From: Linyphia triangularis
Lineage: Eukaryota > Arthropoda > Arachnida > Araneae > Linyphiidae
DNA: 64,000 nucleotides
NCBI GenBank assembly: GCA_963978545.1
Contig: OZ021722.1
Coordinates: forward strand, 62,001-126,000
Direction: 5' to 3'
Made by a program: the position numbers and the translations under genes. Shown here piece after piece: positions 22,264 through 34,084 of the stretch. The notes under the pieces were generated by a model. That model made no database searches. It was given only the letters and a program-made list of their open reading frames with translations, and had not been told where the DNA came from. Position 1 is the stretch's first letter. Each line of letters opens with the position of its first letter.

Positions 22264-23214
22264 ATGAAGCCCCGCGATGTGTTTAAATTTTTCATGCAAC
22301 TATTTTTTTTTCTTTCGAAATTTAACTTTAAACGCCGGAGAGAGAGAGGAAGAAAAACAAACTATGCATCAAACACCCAACAGACTATGACGCTTTGAAA
22401 AACTATTTTATCTTTTAATCCTTTTTCAACGGTATGCAAATTTCAAGAAAGACTTCTCCTAGCTGATGTTTCGACTCGACTTTTCGAGAACCGCTCGCGT
22501 TGGACTGATAGCCGTTCACCAAATTCGTCGTATTTACCATGCCCAGTATGTGCTCAACTGCCGGATTTTTTACCATCTCACCACCAATTCCCCATCTCGG
22601 TCAGCCAACAACTTCCTCGCCATGATGTAATCCTGTTCTACTATGATGTTCCAAGCGTTCCTCTACCTCCACTTCTATGTCTACTAATGTGCCAGCGTTC
22701 CTCTGCCACCAAATTTCCGTGTTTACCAAATCGCCAGTCCAACATCGCCGAGACCGTTCTAGACTGCCCCGCCGAATCTAAATCAGTGTTTTCACGCCGT
22801 TGTGCTCTACACACCATCACCAACCTACGTTTCTGTGCACATTCTGCTAATTTCCATCTCGCCGCTGTGCTCCACATCCTACAGCTACAAACCACAATAG
22901 TTATATCGTCGTTCAGCCCAACAATGTTTTCTTCTTTCTCGTGAAATGTGTTAAATATTAAGTCATCAATTATGAAATACAAGTTCAATTAACCACTTCA
23001 AATGTCAATGTGCACGAAATTTTGTTTATCAACGTACAACTGCCGAATGTTTTGTAATCACACCACCACCTTCAAGTCTTTTTCAATTATAGATCAGGCA
23101 ATTTCAATGTTAACATTACAAAACAAATCTTCAAATGCTGCTTCTTCAAGTGTAAACAAGTCATTCATCGACTCAAAATTTTAAATTATTTAATTACATT
23201 CTATTATTTGTGGT

Positions 23215-23600
23215 ATATTTTATGATTTTGAAGTAATTTCTGTGAATGTTGTATCTTTTGAGGAATGATGTGCTTTCTAAAACAAGTATCAAACCACAAC
23301 TATGTCATATTACATTTTTGTCTGTTATAAATACTAGGAGGTCACTTCAGTCCTAAAGATTTGTCAGCATTTCTCTTTTTGTTTTTAGAATTATTTAATA
23401 CTTAAACTTAAGATTCAAGTAATATTTGGGTGTTCATATTTTATAATTGTCAAGTAATTTATGTTAGTGTTGTCTGTTTTAGAGAATGATATGCTTTCTA
23501 AACCAAGTGCTAAATCACAGAAATGGGATACATTTTTGTCTGTTAAAAGTACTAGAACAGTACTCAATCTCAGGAATCTGTCGACACTTCATTTTTAAAA
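23215..23600. repeat. Diverged tandem repeat inside LARD
   Basis: Two units of roughly 220 bp share GAATGATGTGCTTTCTAAA, then CATTTTTGTCTGTTA, then ACTAGGA-like phrases; units start near 23215 and 23440. Confidence 0.6.
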
Positions 23601-23737
23601 ATATTATTTAAGCTTTTATCACTAAGCACTACTTAAATTTTTATTAAATTTTTGATTATTTAAACATTTTTTTTCACTTGAAAGCACAACTAGATTTGTT
23701 TACCAATTGTGTATTAGCATTCATACATTTATCAACT

Positions 23738-24050
23738 ACTTCATATGAGCTAGATGCAATTCCTTGTCGGTGAAGTAACATGTTTCAAAAGGCCACACAC
23801 AGAAAAGAATACTGTTGTCGTCACTACAAAAACACTTATCTATCACTACATGACTGAATTCTTCTCTGCCTCAATTTTAATTTTCAATTTTGTACTTCAT
23901 ATGAGCTAGATGCAATTCCTTGTCAGTGAAGTAACATGTTTCAAAAGGCGACACACAGAAAAGAATACTGTTGTCGTCACTACAAAAACACTTATCTATC
24001 ACTACATGACTGAATTCTTCTCTGCCTCAATTTTAATTTTCAATTTTGTA
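23738..24050. repeat. 156-bp tandem duplication inside LARD
   Basis: The unit starting ACTTCATATGAGCTAGATGC at 23738 repeats at 23894 with only about two differences (CGGTGAAG/CAGTGAAG and GGCCACAC/GGCGACAC). The duplication is therefore younger than the element's other internal repeat. Confidence 0.9.
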
Positions 24051-25065
24051 TACTACTATTTATTGCATTATTTTGCCTGCATCATTTAACATTATGTTCG
24101 AATCGCACCCAAACAAACATTTTGTCAACATTCTTCACCAAACTTTTCTTTTGTGCACATTGATGACCTGTCATTATTCAAATTAGTCTTTTCTTAAATA
24201 CCTATTCATCTGAAAATTAAATCTTTTATTTTGTATTATCCCTCATCCAGTTTAAGATTTGAAGTGTAGGATCTGATGCTGGCGTCAATTCTGCCATTCC
24301 ATTACTTACTGGATGATGCATCATACACACAAGGATTTAAATTTTTACTTTACACATAATTTAACACTTGTTTATTTACCCCTTTTTTGCAACAAGCATT
24401 CCACTTCTAATTTCACGAGACTTGGGAAAATTTTTTTATCTTGAGAACTCCAGAATTTGAACCCTCATTTCACAATTCTGAAGTAAATTTTTTCACTTTG
24501 GGAAACAACTTTTGCATACCAGAATAGCGTAACTTTTTTCAACATAGTTTTTAACTTTGATCTTTCTTGATATTGCATAGGCAACTTTGTAATTTCATTG
24601 TTTATGTTTTGGATAACACCTAAGATTGTTTATATTTTAGAATTTTACCATTTAATTGTTTATTTTCTTTAGAACTATGTCATTTAATTGTTTATGCCTC
24701 AGTTAATACTGTTTGTATTTTGTTTATTGGTTGGTCCTGTTTATCCAACTGTCCAGTAATATTTTGTATTGTATTAACATAGTAGTACAGGTTTCTATTA
24801 TGCAATTTTTTCTTCGAAATATTTTATGTTATTTCTACATTACTAAGTCGTCTAACAGAGAGGAACTTTAAAAGAGCCAATTTAAAACTTTAAAACTCAT
24901 AAGATTTTCTGTACTTTTTGTCATGCTGTATGACCGGCCATCATGCTGTTTGACCTAAAGTTAGTTTCAAAAATTTAATTTTTTAAGTATACCTTTTAGA
25001 ATTGTTTTTAAAATACTTCTGCTGACACTTTTTTGACCCTGGGAGCATTTTTGTCAGGAGGGATA

Positions 25066-25576
25066 TGTAATAGAAATCCTTTTTTAGAACCGACAGTTAA
25101 ATTAATTCCTCTTTCCAAAGCACAAAACCCTCTTTAATCAATTCATTCAACAACTTATTTAGGATAACTTCCCACGCCAATTTAATGTGTGAGATCTTTG
25201 CGGAATCAGCAGTCTTGTTGGTCATTTCCCATAATTAGTATTCCGTTCTGGCGCCAATATGCTTGCCTTCTCACTACAATGTTTATTATATAAAATTATT
25301 AACTCAGCGTTTCTCACGTTGCCAGATTTTTTAGATGACTATGTTCTCTGTTCGACATTACTATGTAGGACATTCTATTCCTTGTCAGTATGTTGTAAAG
25401 ACGTAATTTTAACGCTCTCTCTCTCCGGTTCATTCGGTTTATATCTTAATAAATGTGTTTCATTGTTAAAAATGGACTCTTCACTATAGTTCCACGACCA
25501 CGCTGCAATAACCTTAATTAAAATGGATTAAAATATTACATAAGTCGACAGGATAATCTTTAAAGTGATAATTCAT

Positions 25577-25580
<4 letters not shown>
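25066..25580 (+). repeat. LARD 3' LTR
   Basis: Partner of 21735-22240, preceded by the purine tract at 25056-25065. Confidence 0.9.

Positions 25581-25662
<82 letters not shown>
25581..25662. repeat. (TA)n microsatellite
   Basis: About 41 uninterrupted TA units. It is much longer than the TA-rich run on the left side of the LTR element (21723-21734). Confidence 0.95.
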
Positions 25663-25663
<1 letters not shown>

Positions 25664-25875
25664 TTTCTATATTGATTTGTTTTAGTTGTTTGCCTCATGT
25701 TTTAGTTTGTTTAAAACAACAATTGATTTCATACAATTGATACTGTCATTCTTATGCATGTCAAAAAGAAAGATGTGATCTTGCCTGTCCATTTATCTGT
25801 ACCTCTTAGGATGAATAAGTTCAGTCCTGCCACAATGCATTCTTTCATCTAGGGACTTTTATTATTTTTTTTAAT

Positions 25876-26240
25876 CTCCTTTATATTAACTTCGATTTTG
25901 TGTATATGTTTGTCAATGACAGACAAATCTGTGGAGGCTTGATTAACCCCTTTGCTGTCATCTAATCTTTCTGCAGATAGATTTGATGACAATGCATTCT
26001 GTCAAATTTTGTTACTGTAACTGTCACTAAAAGGTTGCTTTTACGGAATACTAATGAACAAACTTGCCGTCATCCAATCACGTTAAAATAATATTTAACT
26101 GACCATTGAAGAAGTTTTTGCTGATTAGATGCTAACACTGTTTACAGAATTGGCGCTGTGTTAATGAATATAAAATAGATATGCATTTAAAGGATTTGTA
26201 TTACTTTGTTTTTATGGGTTATATTATTTACGATTGATGT
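25876..26240 (+). repeat. Exon-adjacent dispersed repeat R, copy 2
   Basis: Begins TTAACTTCGATTTTGTGT and contains CAATGCATTCTGTCAAATTT and AAAAGGTTGCTTTTACGGAA, ending TATGGGTTATATTATTT. It lies about 70 bp upstream of the Nudix exon at 26312. Confidence 0.75.
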
Positions 26241-26311
26241 ATTATATTTTTTGCAATTGACTTTTTAAAAGAAAAAGAATCAATAAATTTAAATCTTTTG
26301 TTGTTTTTCAG

Positions 26312-26408
26312 TTAAAGAAAGTTATTGTAACTGATGATTTCAAACTTACAAGTTCTCTAGTTGCTTTGGACTTCTTAGTGAGGCATGGTTATTTAAATTG
26401 TGATGATG
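26312..26408 (+). CDS. Nudix hydrolase, penultimate exon
   Basis: Acceptor TTGTTTTTCAG and donor GTGAGT frame 97 bp that read LKKVIVTDDFKLTSSLVALD then FLVRHGYLNCDD with one base left over. The TDDFK-x5-LVxLDFLxRHG pattern is the C-terminal helix region characteristic of the DUF4743/NUDT24 family. The left phase (0) matches 4252 and the right phase (1) matches 28682. No stop or indel, so the gene looks functional. Confidence 0.88.
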
Positions 26409-27554
26409 GTGAGTATTATCAATTGGAATTGAGGGAATTTCATCAAAATCCAATAGTTAATTGCTTTTAAAAATTAGTTGAACTGAACGCACCAAAATTG
26501 TGTGCTACCTTAAACATCACTATTGGGTGTAGAGTATTGAAACGTCTATTTAAAATTTGTTTTTCGAGCACAGGGGTTTTTCATATAGGTTTTTTATTCC
26601 AATCGATGTATCCCCAGAACCATTTTCAATTTGCTATTCAGATTTCCGGAGCGTTTAAGTTATCTAGTCTAAATTTTTTCTCTTCGCAGAATTTTATTTT
26701 TTGAAGACTGTTTTCAAATAGTATAACATTTAGCGTAAATGGTTAACATTAAAGAAAGCAAAAATTGCAATATTTTAACTTTTAAGATTTAAAAAAATAA
26801 AATTTAATCACCCATCAAAATTTTGTGTTGGCAATATTTTCTTCCTTTTTTTTATTTTTTTCATTCTATTACAGAAAGCTTTCAATTTAAAAAAAAAAAA
26901 AAAAAAAAATTATATAAAAATGCGCAGCAAACATCAGTTATTATGGATTTTTCTTTATTTTTAATTTTTTTAAAAATAAATAATTGTAATATATAAAAAA
27001 ATTATCTCAAAAACATATAAAAATCATCTTAGACGTACGATAAATATTTAGAATAAAAATATTTATAAATAATTTCGCTAAATTTTGGTACTGTACCCTC
27101 CTCAAAAGAGCAAAGAATTAAAAAATGAATTATCAATGTAATTTCAACCAATAATCATAAAAATCAAACATTTTACTGCCTTATGAATTGATCATTATTG
27201 TGCATTTTGTTATTGTATGGTTAGAACCTTTATTTTTTTATTGTTGTCTGTTTTTCTGTAGAGACTTTTATTTAATATAGTGTTTGTGAGTGATTTTTTT
27301 GGGTTGGGACATGTTATTTATCAAAATACTCAAGATTACTTAACTTACCTCGTTCAACAGAAAATCCTATAAGACCTAATTAAGGAGGCCACAAACTAAC
27401 TTCTTTTTAATTGTACTCAAAATTAAATTATACTCAATTGTAATGAAATAATTTCTTTTTTTTACTCCTAACTGTTGATTAATTTGAAAAAGCTAAAAAT
27501 TTTTCAATGAAAGCACCTTTTATTTATGGTTGGTGTACAGCCAAAAATGGATTT
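26409..27554. other. AT-rich intron, nothing recognisable
   Basis: Contains a poly-A run at about 26889-26910. Short open frames here (for example 26498-26704) have no recognisable product. Confidence 0.5.
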
Positions 27555-27934
27555 TTAAGAATAAGTCCGATCATTCACTATAATCGCTGTGTTGCAATCT
27601 TCTAACCCAGTGCATTTAGAAACTACTTTGTATAAAACATTGAAATTTGGCTAGTTGGTACAAAAATGATGACTTAATGAAATGACAAAAATTAAAAACT
27701 AGAAAATAGTGTCTAATATATTTTATATTTAAAATCCTTACATCAATGATTATGCTGCAATAGTCTTTTGCTTATCATTAATAAAATAAGGTATATTAAA
27801 AGCTGTTTTTAATTTATGTCATTTCATTAAGCAATCTCGCCAAATGTCAAGTTTTCTTACAAAGTAGTTTCTAAATGCACTGGGCTATAAGATTGTAACA
27901 TAATGGAATGCTCCTTACTAGGACTTCTTCTTAA
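27555..27934. mobile_element. Foldback MITE family A, best copy
   Basis: Almost fully palindromic, about 380 bp. Left: TTAAGAATAAGTCC, GTTGCAATCTTCTAACCCAG, TGCATTTAGAAACTACTTTG. Right, inverted: CAAAGTAGTTTCTAAATGCA, CTGGGCTATAAGATTGTAAC, GGACTTCTTCTTAA. Non-coding. Diverged or half copies are at 6738, 37970, 39370, 45628 and 53225. Confidence 0.8.
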
Positions 27935-28095
27935 GGTTGAGAAAATTATGTATGTAGCAACATTTTAAAGCTTATAACTTGAATGAGCCATTTTAAAGCC
28001 GTAACTTGAATTGGTTTCAGTCTTGAGGAATGTAGTTTTCTCTTATTTTTTGGCTTTTGTTATTTTGAATTAGCCTATGCCAAATGTCATCCTAT

Positions 28096-28660
28096 TTTCT
28101 AAATCCTTTATGTTAACTTCGATTTTGTGTGTATGTTTGTCGATGGCTGGCAAATCTGCGGATGCCTAATTAACCCCCTTACCATCATCCAATCGGGCTG
28201 AAACTTGGCAGATAGATTTGATGTTAATGACAATGCATTCTATCAAATTTTGGAATTGTCACTAAAAGATCGTTTTTATAGAATACTAATAAATCAACTT
28301 GTTGTCATCCAATCGCGCTGAAATAGCATTTAATTGATCATGAAGAAATTCTTTCCTGTGGCTAAGATATTTTTTAATAAATAAATAAAAGAATTGTTTT
28401 AATCTGAATAAATAAAAGATATTTGGATGTAAGTGCATAAATTAATGTTGATTTTTTTAATGAATATTGAAAAGTAACTTACCGCATATTTTGATGGTAG
28501 GGAATGTTTTTAATATTTAAAATTAGATGCCAACACCAAACACACATTGTTTATAGAAATGGCACTTTGTTAATGAATATGAAAATTGGCAATGAATATA
28601 TAAAGGATTTATATTAAGAACTTTGTTTTTATGGGTTATATTATTTGTCAAAATATTTAA
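28096..28660 (+). repeat. Exon-adjacent dispersed repeat R, copy 3
   Basis: Longest copy: TTAACTTCGATTTTGTGTGT, GGGCTGAAACTTGGCAGATA, CAATGCATTCTATCAAATTT, ending TATGGGTTATATTATTTGTC. It ends about 30 bp before the splice acceptor at 28681. Confidence 0.78.
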
Positions 28661-28681
28661 CTAATTTTTTTATTATTGCAG

Positions 28682-28743
28682 AGCCAAATTATATCCAATT
28701 GCTGGAGACTTTGCATACCCCGCTGCATTATTCAGAAAATTAG
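28682..28743 (+). CDS. Nudix hydrolase, last exon
   Basis: Acceptor ATTATTGCAG, then 62 bp finishing the split Glu codon and reading EPNYIQLLETLHTPLHYSEN, stop TAG at 28741-28743. An E-x2-Y-x2-(hydrophobic)-x3-LH-PL end is usual for this family, so this is the natural C-terminus. Confidence 0.88.
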
Positions 28744-28901
28744 AGAGAAACGTTTATTTTACTTGCTGGTGATACCATTTTAGAGTTTTGCAGAAGCAAT
28801 GTTTTTTATACAAGCATTTTTCAAATATTTGTCTAGCTTTACTTGAAACTTTTATTATTCTTCATCATAGTAAATGCTTTAGAAAAAATATTTTGAATAA
28901 A
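28744..28901 (+). promoter_or_regulatory. Nudix 3' UTR with poly(A) signal
   Basis: The first canonical AATAAA after the stop is at 28896-28901, 152 bp downstream. The cleavage site is inferred. Confidence 0.5.
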
Positions 28902-30003
28902 TTAAGTTCAAGTGTAACTGTGTCAAGTATACTGCACACTTTCAAATTTATTTTTATCATAAAACTGTTGTGATAGTACATATAATGTGGTGACTTCTTT
29001 CAGTTATCTTTTGAAGTAAATTCTTTGTCTTTACTCTGAAGGTACGTTTCCTCATTTATTCATATTTTAGGTCCATTTTTTGTTGTGGTGGTTACCCTTA
29101 GAAGTTTAATGTTACAGAATAATTTAAACTTTTCATTACCATCAAAATTCTTTTTCAACAATGTGCATATCTCTTTAGTGTTCTATTTGATCAGTGTTTC
29201 TGGAAAAGGAAAGTTTGCCGTAAACTTCTTTTCCTTATGGCCACCCTGTACTAATTTTTGGTAGCTCACGAAAAAAAGTATAAAAAACTTTGCTTCTTCT
29301 CTTTCTTCTTATAAATCTTTTAGTTTACATTTGTTATATGCATTCCTTTGGCTTTTAAGGAACTCTAATAGTTGTTTCTCATCACGCTTTGTGAATTTTA
29401 TGCTGAATTTTAGTTTGATATGTGTTGTATATTTGTTGTAGACATTTTATTTTTATATGTTTTTAGTGTTTCTGAACTATTGTATTGCAAGAATTTTTTT
29501 TTTCTCTCTCAATAGTTTCCTCTTTTTTGGAAACATTTTGTTTAAATGCAGCCTAATATTCATCTTAATATTAATAATCTGATTTCCATCATTAATTATC
29601 AGTCATGATACAGTTCAGCAGAAACACTGATTTAAGCCTCTTTGACTGAAATGTTAATACTACTTTGATTGTAGTATAAGAAAAATTGGGTAGTTATGTT
29701 CACCTATTTGTCAATATATTATAACTGTTTAAAAAGTTATTTGTCTTCTGAAGTGTTTTGAAATTTTGATGTTTTTTGCTAATTTTTATCTCTTGCGTGT
29801 GGGCAAGTTTTTTTAGCTTGGAAATATTGCATGATAAGCTGTTCTATTTTTCATTTTAAAAATGTGATGAAAAAAAATGATAAAAAACCCTTTTAAATTT
29901 ATAATTAGTAGTTTGTGCTTATTTATCGGAATTAATTTTCAGTTATATTTCTTTCAATGCTATTTTCCATGAATGTTTACTAATTTTTTTTTATTTCTCT
30001 TAA

Positions 30004-30440
30004 AGGGAAGTTGGTACTCTCTTAATGTAAATTTGGAATATTTCAGGTACCTTTTTCTTAGACATAGACAGCTAATTTTATGCTACTGAAGTTACCTTTT
30101 AATTGGAATTCATTTACTTTTTTTAAAAATGAATTTTTATGAAAACCACTCATTTGTTTTTTGTTTTAACTAGATTTGTTGAAAACCCAAAAACTTTTTT
30201 TGCTTAAACAAGAATTTTTTATTTTTTTTAAAATGGCAACAAAAACTCACTTCAGCATATACAGATGCATAAAAGGAATATGTCGTAAAAATTTAAAAAA
30301 AGTTAATTTGTGCAGTTTCCGAGAAAAAGGTACATGTATAATGAAAAATTTAGTTTTGAGAAAAACACATTTTGAAGGTAACTTTACTTACACTAATAGT
30401 TATCTATTTTGTATTTATAAAGTGGAGAATTCAAATTTTG
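30004..30440 (+). repeat. Dispersed repeat, copy 1 (second copy near 40.2 kb)
   Basis: Resembles 40180-40540 over its length, for example GCTACTGAAGTTACCTTTTA, TACAGATGCATAAAAGGAAT, TTTGTGCAGTTTCCGA and TTTACTTACACTAATA. Non-coding; the 91-codon frame inside is not conserved in the other copy. Confidence 0.65.
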
Positions 30441-31639
30441 ATAAACAATAATAAACTCAAAATTGATTATTTATAAATTTTAGGGTGACAACTCCCCTAG
30501 ATTTGCTCACTGAACTGCAATTTTTGGAAGTGTTGATTAAAACTCTTTTTTTTTAAATTTTTTTATTAATGGCAATCAATTTTTAAGCTCACTGTTACTA
30601 TTGAAACACCTTTTTATTAAACACCTTTTTACTAAGTTATTAGTGATGCAATAGTTTAAAAGATATGCATCAGAAGTTTTACGTTTTGGTGATTTTTCTA
30701 TGGTAAAGCATCCTATCTCATTGTATGCCAAAGATTTTTTCATTTGAATAGATATTCCTCTCATAACAAACAGTTTCTCCGCTAAAGAATTTATATTGAA
30801 TTCTAGAGTACCCCTCTGAACACTCATTTAAGCTGCCACTGTACCTTAAAAACTGCAAAATTTTACAATTTTTTTTTTATTTGCTATGATTATAGTTTGG
30901 GATCTTCTAAATACACATGCAAGTTTTTAAAACTGTATCTAATTTTTTTTTAATCAGTTATGTGATGTTGGATGTGAGGGTTATCTTAAGAAAATGAAAA
31001 CTTTATATCGACTTTTCTCATTGTTCGTTTTTTGTTGCTATTAGGTTTTTTAAAATGCTAAGTTGTTTTTTTCTAATTTATGGAGATATCTTAAACTTTT
31101 AGAGCATGTTGTAAAATATGTTTACTTTATAAATTGGCATTCTAATTAATAAAATATGTTGCAGATTTTTTGAATTTTCTGTTATTATGAATTCATATTA
31201 TAATTAATTTCTGCAAGTATTCCATATTTAAATGCCTATTCTTGTGTAATATAGTTTTAAAAAAAATGGAAAAAAATTATGGCACAAAATTTTAGTATTT
31301 AAAAAAGCCTTAGCAATTAAAAAAATGTATAAAAAATTTGAAATTTTTTAAAGTTTCCAAAAAATGAAAAAGAATTTAATTTTTTTTTTTTTTTTTTTAA
31401 TGTTTTTTTATATAAATTCCAATTAGGAACATCTGTTTTTTTATTTGAAAATGCAATAATAATAAAAAAAAGTTTTGATGTTAGAGTGTCCCCTTAAAAA
31501 ATTAACGAATGCAAATTAAGTACAATAACAAAATCACAATTTCTAATATATTTTTATCTATTTTAAATGAGTGATTTTGCTAACAATTGAATTCATTTTT
31601 CTACAACATAAGTTTTTAAAAAACCTTGAAAAAAAAAAC

Positions 31640-31990
31640 CTTTAGTTTTCAAGTGCTTAAAAATCTTGAAGTTTTTAAAAATATGTTTATAGGGTTTGAA
31701 TTTTATTTTTTTTCTAAAAATACACCCTCTTAAAAAAAAATTGTCGACAAAATGAAGAAAATCCATTAAATTTAGTTACGTCAATCAGCAACCAGGAAAA
31801 CAGTGTGGTTTTACAATTATCAATAGCTTCTTCACAATTCTGGATTTAAATTTTTTAGGGGAAGTTTTCATATTGTGTAACTATACAAATATTTTTTGTA
31901 TTTACTCGATTTGAACATGCACAAGTAAGAAATGTGATAAAAGGAATGTTAATTTGTGTGTTATTTCCTGCCTAAGCTTGGTCCATTTCT
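31640..31990 (+). mobile_element. Deletion derivative of the element at 340-1730
   Basis: Its left part matches 340-480 (ATCAGCAACCAGGA and the preceding region) and its right part matches about 1615-1730 (ATTTACTCGATTTGAACATG against ATTTACTCTATTTGAACAAG). The transposase-like region between them is absent. It looks like a MITE-style internal deletion of the hAT/ZBED-like element. Confidence 0.5.
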
Positions 31991-32584
31991 TTTCCCATTT
32001 TAAACCAATGTGTTGCCATGAAAATGCTAATATATTTCATAACTAAATTTGTTAATAACAAACTTTGGTTGGTTTGGAAGAGGGAAACATCTTTTTACTT
32101 GTATGATTTGTATTGAGTACTTATGCTAATCTATGCTATATTTTGTGAAGGAATTCTGATAGCTCTAAAATTCCGATTCAAAAGCATATTTATGTTTTAA
32201 TCAAGCATATTTTAAAGTGTTTTTTGTAGATTTTTTGCCTTTAAAATAAGTGCCTTTTGTGTTATGAAATATTGAAAAGGTCTTATTTATTTACATTTTA
32301 TGGTGTTTATCTGTGAAGGCCCTAGATACATCCTCTGCACTTACGGAAATGTCATGAATTTGCACCTTGGGTAAATTTTGTCATGGAAAGTCATGATTTT
32401 GATAAAAAATATACTACTACAAGTCATGGAAAAAACGGTGAATTTCATGGATTTGTAAACATTCGTGACATTAAAAACTCCACTATCAGTATTCATCTCA
32501 TCGAAATTCATTGTCGTTTTTATTTGCCTTTTGACAGAAATGGGAGTCACAGTTTAAAACCGCGGCCAATTAAAATATTTCTGA

Positions 32585-32900
32585 ACTTCACGCTTGAGAA
32601 TCAATCTGACTGCATCCTTTTCAGAAATGATTAGTTTTCTTCTTGGCTTGCATTTTTTGTCAATAGAATATATTAGAACCCTAATTATTTACATATTATT
32701 TCTGTTAGATTTTTAGTTATTCTAGAAGAAGCGCAGCCGCCGGCAACCTTATTGTTAAAAAAAATCCTCCTATTTCAATCTGACTGCAATCTTTACAAAC
32801 ATGGTTATTTTTAATCTTGCCTTGCGTTTTTATCAACAGAATATATTAGAACCCAAAATTCGTTAATATTTCAAATTGATTCCAACAGATTTTTTCGTTT
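32585..32900 (+). repeat. Diverged direct repeat, about 190-bp spacing
   Basis: TCAATCTGACTGCAT and CAGAATATATTAGAACCC-like blocks occur twice (about 32600-32720 and 32776-32890). Confidence 0.5.
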
Positions 32901-33679
32901 TATAACCCTTAGAGTGCTGTTATACAGATGCAACAAATCTATAGGCATCCATAAGTGAGAAAGCTGAGATCTTGTTCTTGATTTTTGTTTGTAATTTTTT
33001 TTTGATAATTTATTTAATACAATAAACTGAAAGTGGTATGTTTTTTATTTATGTATTTGGAAACGATTTTTTCCTCATTTAATGCATAGTTTTGTGGTTT
33101 AAGATAATATTGTACAAAATTTCATTTCTATGCATCTATGAGTAATGAATTTTATGAGAATCTGTTAATTTCAGGCATTTTCTTTCATACAATATATGTT
33201 GTTTATCTTTTGTCACTATAAAAATCCAAAAGACATAATTTTTCATGAAATATATGACTGATTAGCAAAATGCTAATTATTTAAGTTTCATGTTCATGCA
33301 TGCTAAAGTTTAGTAAAATATTTAGGACAGTGTTTTAAATTTATTCTATGAACAGGATACATCATATATTAAAGAAAGTGGTAGCATGTTTTTTAGTGTA
33401 TTTTTTAATAATGTTTCCCATTCTTTTTCATGCTCTAAAGATGGTTGTTTTGATTTTTAGCGTAAATTTATATTTTGGTAAAATTATACTTTGAAAATTT
33501 AGAATAAAATTTACTTATTAAATTTATGTATTTTTAAGTCGGCCATATTTTCTCTTTCGTTTTTGGAATGATAACATCGACAGAGATACATATTGGGGAA
33601 TTTTCTGGAAATCGGGGAAATGTTAGGGAATTTCGTTTCTCGAATTCTGTAACCGCCATGTATGACCTCGGCTCATTCT

Positions 33680-34010
33680 GTTTAAGTGGAATGTAAGACA
33701 TTGGAGCAGAAAGCTTTAGAAGAGCTGAAGCGAAAAAGGGTGTTGGAAGATCAACAAAAAGAACAAGCAGATTTGGCTAAAAAATGCAACAAAGACAAAA
33801 GTAAATAAGATGGATATTGTCATAAAGTCGTTGCAAGAAAATTTGAATGCTCCCAAAGCGTGTTAGCAGAGGGTAACAAACGATTGAAAGCTGGGATAAA
33901 CGGAAGGATTTCCATGATATAAGAATCTCTTCAACATTATTAGGGACTGCAACTACAAACATTAACTAAGTCATTGTCCAAGAAACTTGAAAAGTAAAAA
34001 AAAGCTGCAG
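33680..34010 (+). pseudogene. Charged coding relic, family unknown
   Basis: The plus strand reads KALEELKRKRVLEDQQKEQA (about 33707-33770), then with frame changes MDIVIKSLQENLN (about 33810), EGNKRLKAGI and LLGTATTN, to about 33990. The Lys/Glu/Gln-rich helical character and the low stop density in short pieces suggest former coding sequence, perhaps the tail of a transposon protein. I cannot name the family. At least three frame breaks. Confidence 0.35.
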
Positions 34011-34084
34011 TCTACTTTATAAATGTGTCATTTTTTGTTCTCCTATTTTTACTACTATTTTTTCTCAAAATATGGCTACTATCC

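Larger units (their letters stand above)
21735..25580. mobile_element. Non-coding LTR retrotransposon (LARD-like), 3.85 kb
   Basis: Two near-identical direct repeats (21735-22240 and 25066-25580) with TG...CA ends bound 2.8 kb that has no gag or pol. A purine-rich tract CAGGAGGGATA precedes the right repeat, which places the 5' LTR on the left. The flanks are TATAT on both sides, compatible with a 5-bp target duplication but ambiguous inside a TA repeat. The interior has tandem duplications instead of genes. It must have been moved by proteins of another element. Confidence 0.85.
4253..26311 (+). other. 22-kb Nudix intron filled with transposons
   Basis: Inferred intron between two in-phase exons: donor GTATCT at 4253 and acceptor TTTTTCAG at 26311. 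It holds a piggyBac, a MITE, a LINE with nested hAT and copia elements, and a non-coding LTR element. The stretches 4253-4640 and 6615-6737 show nothing recognisable. Confidence 0.75.
28902..33600. other. AT-rich intergenic DNA between the convergent genes
   Basis: No supported gene. It holds old repeats noted separately (30004-30440, 31640-31990, 32585-32900) and poly-T/poly-A runs (about 31378-31400). Confidence 0.5.

Noticed and set aside
22641..22988. 115-codon minus-strand and 85-codon plus-strand frames inside the non-coding LTR element
   Set aside because: Overlapping frames in a GC-richer patch with no domain. It could be captured host DNA, but nothing supports a gene.
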